DNA of 64,000 bases from Strigops habroptila (GCF_004027225.2 NC_044297.2:3678047-3742046), one strand, 5' to 3'; counted from the stretch's first letter, positions 10,623 to 21,900 are shown. The notes: generated from the sequence alone by a model not told the origin. Translations and numbers: made by a program.

Positions 10623-13600
10623 GGGCCGAGGGTAAGTGTGGGGCCAGGACTAAGGTGGGCTGTGGGGCGGGCCGTGGGTCTTCCCAGCCATGTTCCCTTT
10701 GGATGTGGCATGTCTGGGCAGGGCAGCAGCGGTGTTGGAAGGGGTATCCTTGAAGCATGCAAATAAGGAAGCAGGACAGCTTCCCTTCTGCTGCTGCTGA
10801 TTGCCCCCACAGCTTGTGCCATGCCTGCAGTACAACCAGGCTCTCCTGTGGTGCTCCTGAGCAAGGGCAGCCTGTGTCACAGCACTCCCTCCAACAAGGC
10901 TTTGCCACGGTCCCCTCGAGAGCCCCAGGGGAGGGCTGAGTGTGACTGCTGCCTCTCCAGGTCCCAGGCTGGTTTGGCAGCAGATGTGAACAGAATGCCT
11001 TTATCCTTAAAGGTGAATACAGCCTTTGGAAATAGCAGGGTGCTCTCTCTGCAGCTGTGTATTCATCCTGCTCCACTTTACCACTGTTCTTTAAGTGAGG
11101 CTAGCCGGTGACCGAACAGTGTGGCAACCAGCTGTGTAAACTGCACCTTCCCCCATCAGCTTTGATCTTGTCACAGGGTCTGTGCAACCCTGGATGTTTT
11201 GCAACTGGCTGATTGCTCTGAGGTGAACCGGAGGCAGGGCGGAGGGGGGATTCCTCTGCACCATCCTTGACACACGATGCATTGAGCAAAAAACCACCAC
11301 ACAGAAAGAGATTTGCTGGCAGAGCAGATCTTGGTTATTGCAGAAGGAGCAGGAGGGATTGGGAACACGGTAAGGGTGGAAACTGCAGCTCAGAGCAAAG
11401 GGAACATCGTGGGAGAGCCAAGGGTCCTGCGTGGGGTGTTTGCACCACTTACCAGCAGTGGGAAGGGAGGGTGGGAGATGCCCATGAGCTTAGGAATTCA
11501 GGGTTTCTCCCTTGCAGCATTGTTATGCAGCCAAACAGCATGCCTGTGCTTCCTTGGAAAGGCCCTGCCTTTGGGGAAGGGAGGCTGCATGAGCTTTGTT
11601 CTGCCCATGCAGCCCTTGTATCCCAGTGTGGATACAGTTGTGTCAGTGCAGCTCCTTCTAATATGGCCAGAGAGGAGCTTTTCCCTGGCATTTTGGCAAT
11701 AACCCACCTTTTCCATGACAGTTTCTGATGTTTCCCCCCAGAGCAGGCCTGGACTTGGAATTGCTGCCTGGCCCTTGTGCTCATAATGGCATTCCTTGCC
11801 CTGGGCCGAGGAGTGAGCACCTCCAGCTTTCTCTGATCAGATTGTCAATGGTGCAATCACGATCAAAGCAGCATTTGCAGGTTTGTCACAAACCTCTTCT
11901 TAACCAGAGCAGCTGGTTCACGCTTGGGCTGCTTGAGCCAGAGCTCTTTGTATTGCCCGTGTAAAGTTGGTGTTGTGAATCTATGGTTCTGTTGCACATG
12001 CAAGACTTTGCACAAAGCCAGAGCATAGAGGGTTTGGGGAGGATGATGAGGCCCTGATGCTTTTCCAGCCTTTTCCAACCTGCTGCTTTGGACTGGCTGA
12101 CTTCTGGCAGGTTGCTCAATAGCTAATCCTCTCGCTCAAGGCTGCCTTGGTCAGTGAACCCCAGAGCAAGGAGGGCCCTTGTACAGCGTGGGCTGTGTGA
12201 TCAGCAGCTGAGAGCTGTGGAGGAGCTCTTAGGAGCTCTGTAAGCTTGTGGTGCCTTCATGTTGTTCAAAAAGATACTGGAGGAGGCTGGCAGAGCTTTC
12301 CCAGAATGGTCTCGAGTCTTTTTTGTGTCACCTCCTCTGCTTTGTGTGTTATTTGTGCTGCTTCCTATCAGGCCAAGCGCTCTGTAGCTGAGCATTCAGC
12401 TCCCTGTGCAGGGACACTTGGATCAATAGCACAAATGCAAAGCTTCAGCTTGAAGCTGCCTGGTTTAAGACCAGTGGTGGCCAGTTTCACTGATACAGAG
12501 CAACTGTAATCACGGGCTCAGGAGAAAGCAGCTTTCTGCTGTGTGTGATGGAGTGAGGGCTTTCACTACAGCTTCTCATTGCGGTTGACCTCTCTTCTTC
12601 TCAAACAGCTGCTGGGGCAAGGGGGCAAGCAGTTATTTTGAGCTGGTCACGCAGAGGAAAAGCTCCTCTTGAGCCGTGCATGCCTATTCTAGTTGGAGGT
12701 AAAGCCAGGATGTCCCCTGCTCCTTTGGGGCAGTGTCTTCCCTGCACAGTGGTCTGTGAGCAGCAGCCTGGTGCTGCTCTGCCAGGCAGGGGGTGACACT
12801 CCATCTCGTTTGCATGCGTGGTTTATAGTGCTCCTAATGAATCCATTTAGGTAAAGAAGATTCTCTTAAGTACAAGACGTTAAGAGGAGGCTGGGTTTAA
12901 TCCTGAGGAATCAGTAGGACAGTCCCCCAGCAAGGGCTGCAGGTTGTGCTCTGCAGCCCAGGCAGCTCTGCAGAGGTGACTGGAGCTCCCAGCCAAAGTC
13001 ATCACTAATCTGCTGCTGCAGGAGAGCTGTGAGGACAGTGTCTGGTGGCACGTCTGGGGGACTTTCTCCTTGGCCCTGTTAAGTTTGGCTGAACGATTGT
13101 CCACACCACTAGTACCTGCCCCTCTGCTGCGTCTCCTGTGGCTGCAGCAATGCGAGTGGAAAGGGCGCCTGTCCCCTTCTAGGAGCTGAATCCCAACTGG
13201 ATCTGCTGGTTTCCGGGGTGCTGTCAGTACAGCTCCTCCCTGGAGCCCCCCAGTGCCATCACAGGCTGTGCAGGGGTTTGAGGATGGCCATGAGGCTGGA
13301 ATCAGTCAGGTTCACAGTGAGATTCTCTTGCGGCATACCCGAGAATGCTGCTGGCTGCTTTTTGTGTCCTTCCATGACTAAAACCAGGCCACTTCTGTGG
13401 CTGGATACTGCCTTACAGTGCCTCTGTCTGTGCTGGGGGAAGTGGAAGTGTCTTTGTGAAGGAAGTGATGCTTTTGGCTTGTGCTTTTAGATGGAGAAGA
13501 CCCAGCAGTTCATCCACCTTAATCTATGCCTCTGGGAGAGAAAGTGCAGAGTGAGAGCCACTTTTCCAGCTTCCGCGGGGCTCAAATACATCCCCTGTTC

Positions 13601-13890
13601 TCTGCACCCTCAAGGTGGAGGTGGCTTGGATTTACTGAGTGATTAGCTCCGAACACAAATAGGTGGATGGGGACAGAGGTCGCCAGGAGGGCACTGCTGG
13701 TGAGCTGTGATTTCCCTGAGCCGGATCTGCTCTCCTGAGTGCGGGGGACAAGGGGGGATGAGTGGTTCCGTTGCAGGGGGGGCTCTTTCCTTGGCTGTGA
13801 GGACTCCCTCAAGTCACTGCAGTGGAGGAGCGAAGGAGAAGGATGTGCTGCTGCTTTCCCTGCATCCCACGTTAGAGCTGGCGCCAAGGG
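10623..13890. other. GINS4 3' UTR (likely spliced) and intergenic DNA
   Basis: GAGG/GTAAGT follows the GINS4 stop by 9 nt, and a CCCCCACAG acceptor ends at about 10811, suggesting an all-UTR last exon. I could not find a canonical AATAAA nearby, so the 3' end of GINS4 is unresolved. The rest is unique non-coding sequence without a convincing exon, tandem array or RNA gene. Confidence 0.4.
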
Positions 13891-13892
13891 CC

Positions 13893-14093
13893 TGTAGGGA
13901 TGGGACAAGGGGGAATGGCTTTAACCTGCCATAGGGGAGATTGAGATGAGCTCTTAGGCAGAAGCTCTTCCCTGTGAGGGTGCTGAGGCGCTGGCACAGA
14001 CTTTTCCCAGAGAAGCTGTGGCTGCCCCATCCCTGGCAGTGTTCAAGGCCGGGTTGGACACAGGGGCTTGGAGCAACCTGCTCTAGAGGAAGG
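13893..14093 (+). mobile_element. CR1 LINE 3'-end fragment, copy 1
   Basis: The sequence begins TGTAGGGATGGGACAAGG and contains the typical avian CR1 words CTTCCCTGTGAGGGTGCTGAG, CCATCCCTGGCAGTGTTCAA and GGTTGGACACAGGGGCTTGG. It stops before the CR1 terminus, so it is cut at both ends. It matches copy 2 (20332-20602) almost base for base over about 125 bp, which points to the same subfamily. Confidence 0.85.
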
Positions 14094-14700
14094 AAAGACA
14101 CCTCCAGCTCTGCAGCCCAGCCACACCAGCGGGTCTGGCTCCTGCTCACCCACAAAAGGTCACTGTCCTGCTCCAGGCCAGCAGTGACACAAGTACCACA
14201 CATGCTTCCACAGGGATGCACCCCTCGGCTCTCGCTGCACTTTCCCGTGGCCAGGGCAGAGCAGGAGGGGTTTGCCAACCAAGCTCTGGGTTGGAGCTCG
14301 CTCCTCCAGCTATCCTGCGAGAGGTGCCTCACGTCGTGCTGGTGATGGGGAGCCACGTGTAAATGCTGATAGGGAGGTTATGTCAGGAGCTGATGGAAAT
14401 CTGTGCTGTCAGCAGGAACAATCAGGGCTGCTTAACCTAAATGGCTCTGCAGAGATTAGCCGTGGTGCAGGGCGGGGGTGATCTGATTTGGGTGATAGTC
14501 CTTTCTGTCAAGGAGTCACATGTGAGCCGGGCAGTGACAGTGGTTTGGAACAGCGCTGTGAGTGAGGGACACCGCGGTGTCTCCTGCCTGCTCTGCTCCC
14601 ACTGGATTCCTTTTGCAGGGCAGGGATCTGGGGTTAGACATTGCTGAGTGAGACTCGCTTTGGGGCACAGGCTCGGGTACGCGGGGAGCATCCCTTGCAC
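14094..14700. other. Intergenic DNA between the CR1 copy and the PPP1R3C-like promoter
   Basis: Unique non-coding sequence of moderate GC content. Open frames on both strands are short shadows without similarity, and I see no motif worth a call. Confidence 0.4.
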
Positions 14701-14739
14701 AGGGATGGGTCCATAAAACCAGTGTGGTTCTCTGCTCCC

Positions 14740-15159
14740 CGCAGCTTCCTCAGGGCCTTGCCCCGCACCCGGTCTCGCACACACCCGCCCCCCCGAGCCG
14801 GGCCCTGGGAGCTCTCTCCGCGCTGCTCCTCCGAGGGTGAGAAGCTGCAGCCGGGGCGTTACCGGCGGCTCCATGGACGGGGGTCCCGGTGCCCCGTTAA
14901 CAGCCCCGCGTCCCTCGGGCTCCTCCGCGGGGTGGGCGGGGCCTCCCGGAGGCGGGGCCGAGCTCCCATTGGCCGCCAGGGGTGTGTCTCCGGCGCTGAT
15001 TGGTCGCCGCTGCGGGCGCGGGGTGCCCCGGCCGGCGGCGCGGCCGGAGCCGCACTGCCCGAGCCGAGCGGAGGGGAGCGGCGGGGCCGGTGGGCGCGGG
15101 GGCCCCGCCTGACCCCCTCGTCGCCTCCAGGCTCCTGCCCCCGGTGAGCGCCCGCAGCC
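14740..15159 (+). promoter_or_regulatory. CpG-island promoter of the PPP1R3C-like gene with two CCAAT boxes
   Basis: Strong CpG density covers about 14740-15380. Two inverted CCAAT boxes (ATTGG on +) lie at 14968-14972 and 14999-15003, 31 bp apart (about three helical turns), flanked by GGGGCGGGGCC-type Sp1 words. The start codon is at 15160 in the context GCAGCCATGC. There is no TATA box, so the start site is inferred at about 15030-15100. Confidence 0.55.
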
Positions 15160-16020
15160 ATGCCGGTGGACCTGGCCGTGCGGCTCTGCCTGGGCCACTC
15201 GCCCCCCATCCGCAAGCTGCTGAACTCCTACGAGGAGCTGCGGGGCAGCCGCGGGCGCAAACCCCTCCGGTCCTGCCTCAACCCGAAGCTGAGCGCGGAA
15301 CCCGAGCCCGAGCGGAGGGAGAAGAGCGGGAACTCCAAGGGCCAGAAGAAGAAGAGGGTCGTGTTTGCTGACACAAAGGGGCTCTCGCTGACGGCTGTGC
15401 GCTTCTTCTCAAAGATCGAGGAGGACCTGTGTGACTTGCAGCATGCCCTGTCTGACCTCGCCTGCTTCCGACCTTGGCTGCGGGACTCGCACCCAGAAGC
15501 GTGCAGGTACGTGCTGGACTTCCCACAGCCCTCTGCAGACTACCTGGCCTTCCGCAGCCGCCTGCACAGCAACCTCGTCTGCCTGGAGAACTGCCTGATC
15601 CAGGACCGTGCCCTGTCGGGGACAGTGAAGGTCAGAAACATTGAGTACGAGAAGAAGGTCATGGTCCGCATCACCTTTGATGGCTGGAAGAGCTTTCGGG
15701 ACGTCTCCTGCCAGTACATCCATAGCACGTATGGCTCAGCCGACACAGACATCTTCTCCTTTGAGCTTGCCCTACCCAAGCCGTCTGTCTCCCGCAGGGC
15801 TGCAGAGTTCTGCATCTCCTTCCAGTGTGGACAGAAGACCCACTGGGACAACAACCACGGGAGGAACTACAAGATCTGCCACACGGGGATGATCCGGTCG
15901 CCCTCCCGTGCTGTCAAGAGCGCGGGCTGGGAGCCCCTGGGTGCCCCTGGGGCGGCTGCCCTGGTCCTGTCCCACCTGCAGAGCTGGCGGCGAGCGGAGG
16001 CCCAGGCTCCCTACTGGTAG
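15160..16020 (+). CDS. Protein phosphatase 1 glycogen-targeting subunit, PPP1R3C-like, single exon
   Basis: An intronless frame of 286 residues. Residues 2-20 (PVDLAVRLCLGHSPPIRKLL) match the N-terminal block of PPP1R3C (PVDVAMRLCLAHSPP). The PP1-docking RVxF motif RVVF is at residues 66-69 within KKKRVVFADTKGLSLTAV. The CBM21 glycogen-binding domain covers about residues 140-240, from VCLENC through GTVKVRN, VRITFDGWKSF and YGSADTDIFSFEL to the signature WDNNHGRNY at 229-237. The C-terminus (LQSW) resembles the family's final EWxSW. Such proteins bring PP1 to glycogen particles, activating glycogen synthase and restraining phosphorylase. In humans I recall no such gene between GINS4 and GPAT4, and PPP1R3C itself lies on 10q, so this looks like a separate paralogue. 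PPP1R3B is less similar at the N-terminus. Confidence 0.9.
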   Translation: MPVDLAVRLCLGHSPPIRKLLNSYEELRGSRGRKPLRSCLNPKLSAEPEPERREKSGNSKGQKKKRVVFADTKGLSLTAVRFFSKIEEDLCDLQHALSDLACFRPWLRDSHPEACRYVLDFPQPSADYLAFRSRLHSNLVCLENCLIQDRALSGTVKVRNIEYEKKVMVRITFDGWKSFRDVSCQYIHSTYGSADTDIFSFELALPKPSVSRRAAEFCISFQCGQKTHWDNNHGRNYKICHTGMIRSPSRAVKSAGWEPLGAPGAAALVLSHLQSWRRAEAQAPYW

Positions 16021-16430
16021 GAGAGCAGAGGGTGCAGGTCCCTTCTGCCTCTGATGGTGGCACGGGGGTCTCTGGGGAGGGGGCAGCCGCCCAAGATGCA
16101 GCTCATGGTTGTCTCCTCCGGGTGTCTGACCGGGCAGCTGCTGGTCTCCACGGGAGCTTCTTCCCTGCTGGCTCCTGCCCCAGAGCCTGGAGCTGCTGCC
16201 CTCTGTGACTCCTGCCCGCCGGCTCTCAAGGCCAGGGGAGCGACGAGGAACGGCCGTGACCCGAGGCTGAGCCCCTGCTGCCGCCCAAGTGCCTTGTGCG
16301 GAGCCGCTGTGGCGGCGGCAGCGGGACCACTGCCCTGCGGGGCTCCGTGCGGGCAGGCCCGGAGCTGCGGGGAGCGCCTCCGGTTGTTGGTGCTGTAACG
16401 GGGAGTTAATAAAGTGACGGCGCTTCGCGA
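16021..16430 (+). terminator. PPP1R3C-like 3' UTR and poly(A) signal
   Basis: A canonical AATAAA lies at 16408-16413, about 390 nt after the stop codon and followed by a T/G-containing stretch. It implies a short single-exon transcript ending near 16430, just before the minisatellite. Confidence 0.75.
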
Positions 16431-16456
16431 GTCCTGCCTCTGCCTGTTCTCTGCCC

Positions 16457-16706
16457 GTGCCCCTCTGTACCGGTGCCCCTGTACCAGTGCCTCCGGATCG
16501 GTGCCTCTCTCTATTGGTGCCCCTCTGTACCGGTGCCCCTCTGTACCGGTGTCTCTCTGTACTGCTGTCTCTCTGTACCAGTGCCCCTCTACCGGTGTCT
16601 CTGTAGCGGTGCCTGTCTGTACCAGTGTCTCTGTACCGGTATCTCTGTACCGGTGTCTCTCTACCGGTGCCTCTCTGTGCCGGTGCCCCTGTACCGGTGC
16701 CGTGTC
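16457..16706. repeat. 15-18 bp minisatellite between PPP1R3C-like and GPAT4
   Basis: About 16 imperfect copies of a unit such as CTGTACCGGTGCCCCT run for roughly 250 bp, with TGTCTCT and TGCCTCT variants. The array separates the PPP1R3C-like poly(A) site from the GPAT4 CpG island. It produces a long false frame on the - strand rich in RYRDTG and RGAPVQ words. Confidence 0.85.
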
Positions 16707-17390
16707 CGCGCCTCCGCCGGTGCCGCCCGCCCCCTGCCGACATGAGGCGGCCGTTGCGCTCCTGCGGGCGCGGCCCCGCGGGCGGCGCGCTGACGCCAGC
16801 GCACGCACGGCAGCCGGGAGCGCGCACGGCACGGGCGGAGGCGGGGCCGGGGCCCGGCGGCGGTTGCGGCAGGTGAGTGCGCGCCCGGCCCGGTTCGGTG
16901 CGTCCGGTCGCGGCGCCGCGTCCCGTCCCGTCCCCCCCCCTCTCCACCTCCCGCCTTGGGCCCGGTCCCGGCTCCGGCTCCGGCTCGGGCTCGGGCTCGG
17001 GCTCCGGCTCGCACCGGCGGCGCTGGGGCGCCTGGGCAGGGCCCGGCCGCGGACCGTTAACCGGCGCCCGCCTCGGGGAGCGCGGCCTGCGCGCCATGCG
17101 GAGCCCTGCGTCCCCCCGGCTGCGCGCAGCGCCCGCGGTGCCTCCGCTTGGGCCGCGGGCACGGAGCGGACCGGAGCGGGCCGGCGGCCGGAGCCTCCCC
17201 CTCCTCACCGAGGCCGAAGGTCGCCGGGCCGAGCCCCGGCCGCGCCGGGATTCGCTGGGCGCGGGGGCCGTGTCCCGGTGAACGCCGCCCGGGGGCGGCC
17301 GGTGCCGGGCCGCGGGTTCCTGCCCGCCCTGGGGCTGTGGCGGCGGGCGCGGCCGCACGCGTGGCTCGGTGACCCCGGTCCGACCAGTTT
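16707..17390 (+). promoter_or_regulatory. GPAT4: GPAT4 CpG-island promoter and non-coding exon 1
   Basis: An extremely CpG-rich block starts right after the minisatellite. A strong donor, CGGCAG/GTGAGT, follows 16872, which fits the non-coding first exon known for mammalian GPAT4. A hexamer run of GGCTCC/GGCTCG copies lies at about 16973-17010, just inside intron 1. There is no in-frame ATG leading into the coding exon, so I infer that 16740-16872 is 5' UTR. Confidence 0.6.
16973..17010. repeat. GGCTCC/GGCTCG hexamer microsatellite
   Basis: Six or so head-to-tail hexamers (GGCTCC then GGCTCG) lie within the GPAT4 CpG island, just downstream of the probable exon 1 donor. Pure G+C repeats of this type can be length-variable. 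Confidence 0.7.
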
Positions 17391-18961
17391 GTGAGCACGA
17401 GTCCTGGGTCCGGCGGGTGTAATGGGCAGTGACACGGGTGACAACGCGGTGTAATGGGCAGTTGCACACGCGGTTGTGGAGCTGCCTCTCCCCGGACACG
17501 GTTTATGTGTGTTCCTCTGAAGCACCAACACTGGTGTTAGCATTGCTGTAGAGCAGCACTGAGCTGGCACCTAAAACACGCTGTACAGGGGAGCAGGAGG
17601 CTCTTCCCAGGCTTTGCTCCTCTGTGCTTGTCGGGTCCCTGTTAAATCCTGTCCTTAGCGTGGCACTTGGTGGCCTCATGCACCCCTGTGAGGGCTGCAG
17701 TGCCGGGTGCCAGACCTCTGACTGGTTCCGTGTCCCAGCAAGTTCCACTTGGTCTAATCATCAACAATAATCCTCCCCTTGGGCTAACTTCCTGTTAGTA
17801 AAGCTGTGTGACTGGGGTGAGATGTGTATACAGGAGCAGAGGAAGTGATGCCTGGCCAGGAATCTGGGTACCTGGTTCCTCAGTGCCCTTGGATGCCTCT
17901 GGAATGAGAAGGTGATAAGATCCTTGTCATGAGGAAGGGTTTTCTGGTGCTCCATTGGCTGCTTTCCTCTACTGGGACCTGACTGCAACATCCCGTGCTG
18001 TAGGTGTGGTTGTGGACGAGTCTGCTCACCCCGAGGTGCGGATGGTATGAAAACACGGGACGAGTGGCACTGGGGGGGGTATTCCCAAGGCTGTGACAGT
18101 GCCAGGCAGTAGCTGGAGTGCCAAGCCTGAGTCTGCTGTCTCAGGAGCTGCGCTGAGTGATGTGACCAGATCTGAGAGCCCACTGTCCCTGGCCTGCCGC
18201 CACCCTCTCCATGCTGACATCTCTCTGAGCTGCATGACTTGCCTGACTTGGGTTTCTCTTCCCTCCACTAGTGCTGGTGGCATGTGAGCGCCTCGTCTGC
18301 CAAGAAGCCAACTCGCTGTTTGAAGAGCTTTCCAGGGTTGCATTCCTGTCTGTAACGACCCTTCGGTGCGAGTGGAATTAAAACGGGTTCCGGGCGTCAT
18401 GCAGGGATCTGCCGTAGTGCCTGTGCCCTCACGGAAAGAACAATAATAGCTCCAGATACTGTCCTGCAAGTGCCAACTCCCTCGATCTCCTCCAATGCCG
18501 GCTCAGGGATGGACTCCACCTTGTCCCTGTGAAGAGGCTCTGCATGCCCTCAGCAGCCACAAGGGGATTCTGCTGCCAGCTTCTTCACAAGCTGCCCCAC
18601 TGCAGGACTTGCTCAGCGGTGCTTTAGGAGGACATCAGCTCACACATTTGTGTCACTGCAGTGCCCATGGAACCTGTGTGCGTGTTCCCTGTTCTTTGAG
18701 CTCCTCATTCCGCGCTGTCTGAACTCACCCGGGCTCCTGGCAGACTGTTTGCCTGTTTTCCCAACTTCTCTCCCTTCTCCTGTTGCGTTCCTTCTCCCAC
18801 AGAGCCCCAAAAGGATGTGAACTTTGGAATGGGGTCTGGGAGCCGCCTGCGGACTCGGTGTGTGTGTGAGACTGTTGCTGACTAACAGGAGGACTGGTTA
18901 GTTGCTGTGGGCAGCCCTTGTGTCTGGCTGCAGGGCACCAGCCTTGCCTGGGCCCTTCACC

Positions 18962-21900
18962 ATGTTCCTCCTGCTCCCCTTTGACAGCCTGGTTGTTAAT
19001 CTCTTGGGGATTTCCATAACTGTCCTCTTCACTCTGCTCCTGGTTTTCATCATCGTGCCAGCAATTTTTGGAGTCTCCTTTGGCATCCGCAAGGTTTACA
19101 TGAAAACTTTATTAAAGATTTTCCAGGTAAGTCGCATTTGCAGCATTTCCTGTGCTTTGCAGGGCTCTGGCGTGCAACGAGGGGAGGCTTTTACCCCTCA
19201 GCAGAGCACTGCGGGTGACTGAGGTCGGTTGGTGGTGACATGCTGGTGCCACATGAGCCATTTGGGTCATCTCAGCCCCATGCAGTTTCTAAACCACTAT
19301 TCATGGGCTGCGTTTTCCCTGTAATTAATCCAGAAGTCTTCAAGGAAAGTGGCAGGATAGTGTGGCCCATAAGCACACAGTAGTACAGTAGGGTGTGCTG
19401 AGAAGAGGAGTGTGCTTTGGTGGCTTAATGGCCCAGGCAAGGCAGTTCTGTATGGAAAGAAGCCAAAGGGGTGTAGGGTGTGATGGGGAGGGACAAGGCT
19501 GCTCCTCTCCAGGACGTGTTTGGCTGAAGCAGAAGCAGGAGGCACAGCAGGACTTGCTGCACCCCAAGCCCTGAGTGGTGTGTGGCCAGAACCCAGAGCT
19601 CTCAACACCCTTCTGCTCATGTGCTGAGCCCAGCAGCCACGGCTGGACCTGCAGCCTCTGAGCATGACCTCCAGACCCTCTTGGCACAGAAGCCAAGTGG
19701 AATTTTCCAGCTTGGGCTCATGCTGTCCCCTTGCCTGCCTTGGGCAGGCTGGTTTCAGGGGCTGTTTCACAGCCAACACTTCTTGAAGCAAGTTCCTGGT
19801 GAGACCAGAAGTTTTGCCAAACTCCTGGTAGATAAAGCCTACAGCACCCTGGCAGCTCAGGCTAAAGGAGAAGGGGTGCCCTGTGCTTCATAGGGAGGTC
19901 TTTAGGCTCTTAAATGTGTAGTTCAAGCTGCTAAAGGATTTATGGTACAGCTACTTCCCCAGGAGTATCCCTGTCCTGGGAAGGCAGCCCTGGAGCTTGC
20001 AATGTTCAGCTCTTTAAACTCTTGAGTCCTCCCAATAGCCTGAGGTCTGAATGGGAGGACCTTGGGCTTGGCAAGGTGCTTTGCTAACACAGATGCCTCA
20101 AGTCCTGACTTCAAATATAGTGACTGAACCGGGAGCAAAACTGAATAACAAGGTTGGTGTATCCGAAGTTCTGAAATGGAACATTTCACCTTTTTATTTC
20201 CATTCAGGAATGTTTAATCTCCACTTATTTTGGGGTTTAATTTTGAAACTGGTTTTTTTTTTTCTGAAAAGACTTTGAAGTCTGTTTCAGCTTCTGTCAA
20301 AGAGTCTTTGATAGAAGTTTCTTCGTCAGGGACTGTAGCGATAGGACAAGGGGTGATGGGTTCAAAGTGAAACAGGGGAAGTTCAGGTTGGATAAAAGGC
20401 AGAAGCTCTTCCCTGTGAGGGTGCTGAGGCGCTGGCACAGACTTTTCCCAGAGAAGCTGTGGCTGCCCCATCCCTGGCAGTGTTCAAGGCCAGGTTGGAC
20501 ACAGGGGCTTGGAGCAACCTGCTCTAGTGGAAGGTGTCCCTGCCCGTGGCAGGGGCTTGGAACTGGATGAGCTTAAGCTCCTTTCCAAGCCAAACCATGG
20601 TTGGTTGTGGTGGGAGGGAGCAGCAACGTGGCACAGCAGCTCTCGGACCTGGTGGAAGATGCTCACTGGGTTTGCTCAGTCAAAACTATGGCTTTGGGGA
20701 GTGTGTTATTTACCTGAAAGACTCTCCCAGCTCTAGAGGCCGGTGTGAACCGAGCCCACAGGGACCAGGCTGGAGCCTGGCAGCCTGTGGGCCACAGGAC
20801 CCGGAGCTGCAGGGCCTGGAGTGGTGCCTGGTGCTTCCCTGGTGGCTTCTCCATAGACTGCCCAGCTCCTCTGCTGACTTCTCCCGGGCTGGCAGCATCC
20901 ACACAACCTCCTGCAATCCTGCAGTTCCTCCTGCTGGCAGAGGAGGCTGCTGGATGGGCCGGACATGCCATATGCAATTAGCATTCCCACATGGCTGCCT
21001 CCTCATCTAACCCTGGCATGGGCTGAGCCTGGGATGCCAAGAGTTCCCAGTGGCTTCCCCTTCGCAGATCCCTGATGGAGCAGCTAGCCTGGAGCAATAA
21101 GCATGTTGTACACAAGTCCTCCTTCAGAAGCTTGTTCTGCCAGGCCTGTGTAATGCCAAGAAGAGTGTGAGGCTGAGAAGGTGACTTGGAGGGCAGGCAG
21201 GAAAACTGGCCAGAACTCCAGCCTGCAGGTGCCCTTGAGAATGAGCTGAGAGAGTTTCCTATGGATAAGGAGATTATCCACATAAGGGGCACGGGATTTG
21301 GAAGCGAGCTGTCTGTGTCCTGGCTGCTGAGCTGAGGAACAGCAGCAGCTGGTGGCTGAATCAGGATGGAAGGATCCCATCCCATCATCAGCCTGAAAAC
21401 AGTCTCTGCTTTGAGCTTGGCAGAAATGAGGCCTGAAAGGTAGCACCAGTTGCATGCTCAGCTGCTTTAGCCCCGTCTTCTCCCCTTACCCATGGTCTTC
21501 CCTGGAAGTCGACTGTAAAACCAGGTTAGTATGAATTGGAGCTACAGGCCTGCTGGATCTTGCTTGTTGTGTGTCTCTTGCAGTGGGCAACACTGAGAAT
21601 AGAGCGTGGTGCCAAGGAGAAGAACCATCCGTTATACAAGCCCTATGTCAATGGTAAGGTCCTGCTCTGCATGGCTACACGTGGAGTAAACGTGGTGTCT
21701 CTGAGCTGCTGAGGAATGCTGAGAAGCCTTTTCCATGTAGATGGCTTGGAGGGAGCTGTGGAGAGGTCCATTTCTTGAGGAAGGGGCAGGAAGCACCCAG
21801 GGAGTGCTCAATAGTTTGATAGTTGGGAGGCCTGGAGAAAGGAAGGGGCCTTTCGGAGGGTCTTTGAGCACTTTGTTCAGAGCTGCCTGTGCCTTGTTGC

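Noticed and set aside
14437-15198. 253-codon frame on the - strand over the PPP1R3C-like promoter
   Set aside because: CpG-island by-product, Pro/Gly/Ala/Arg-rich, no homology. It overlaps the promoter and start of a clear gene on the other strand.
15772-17499. 575-codon open frame on the - strand
   Set aside because: It crosses the PPP1R3C-like coding end, the 15-18 bp minisatellite and the GPAT4 CpG island. It is Arg/Pro/Gly/Ala-rich, a typical by-product of high GC content and a repeat, with no homology.
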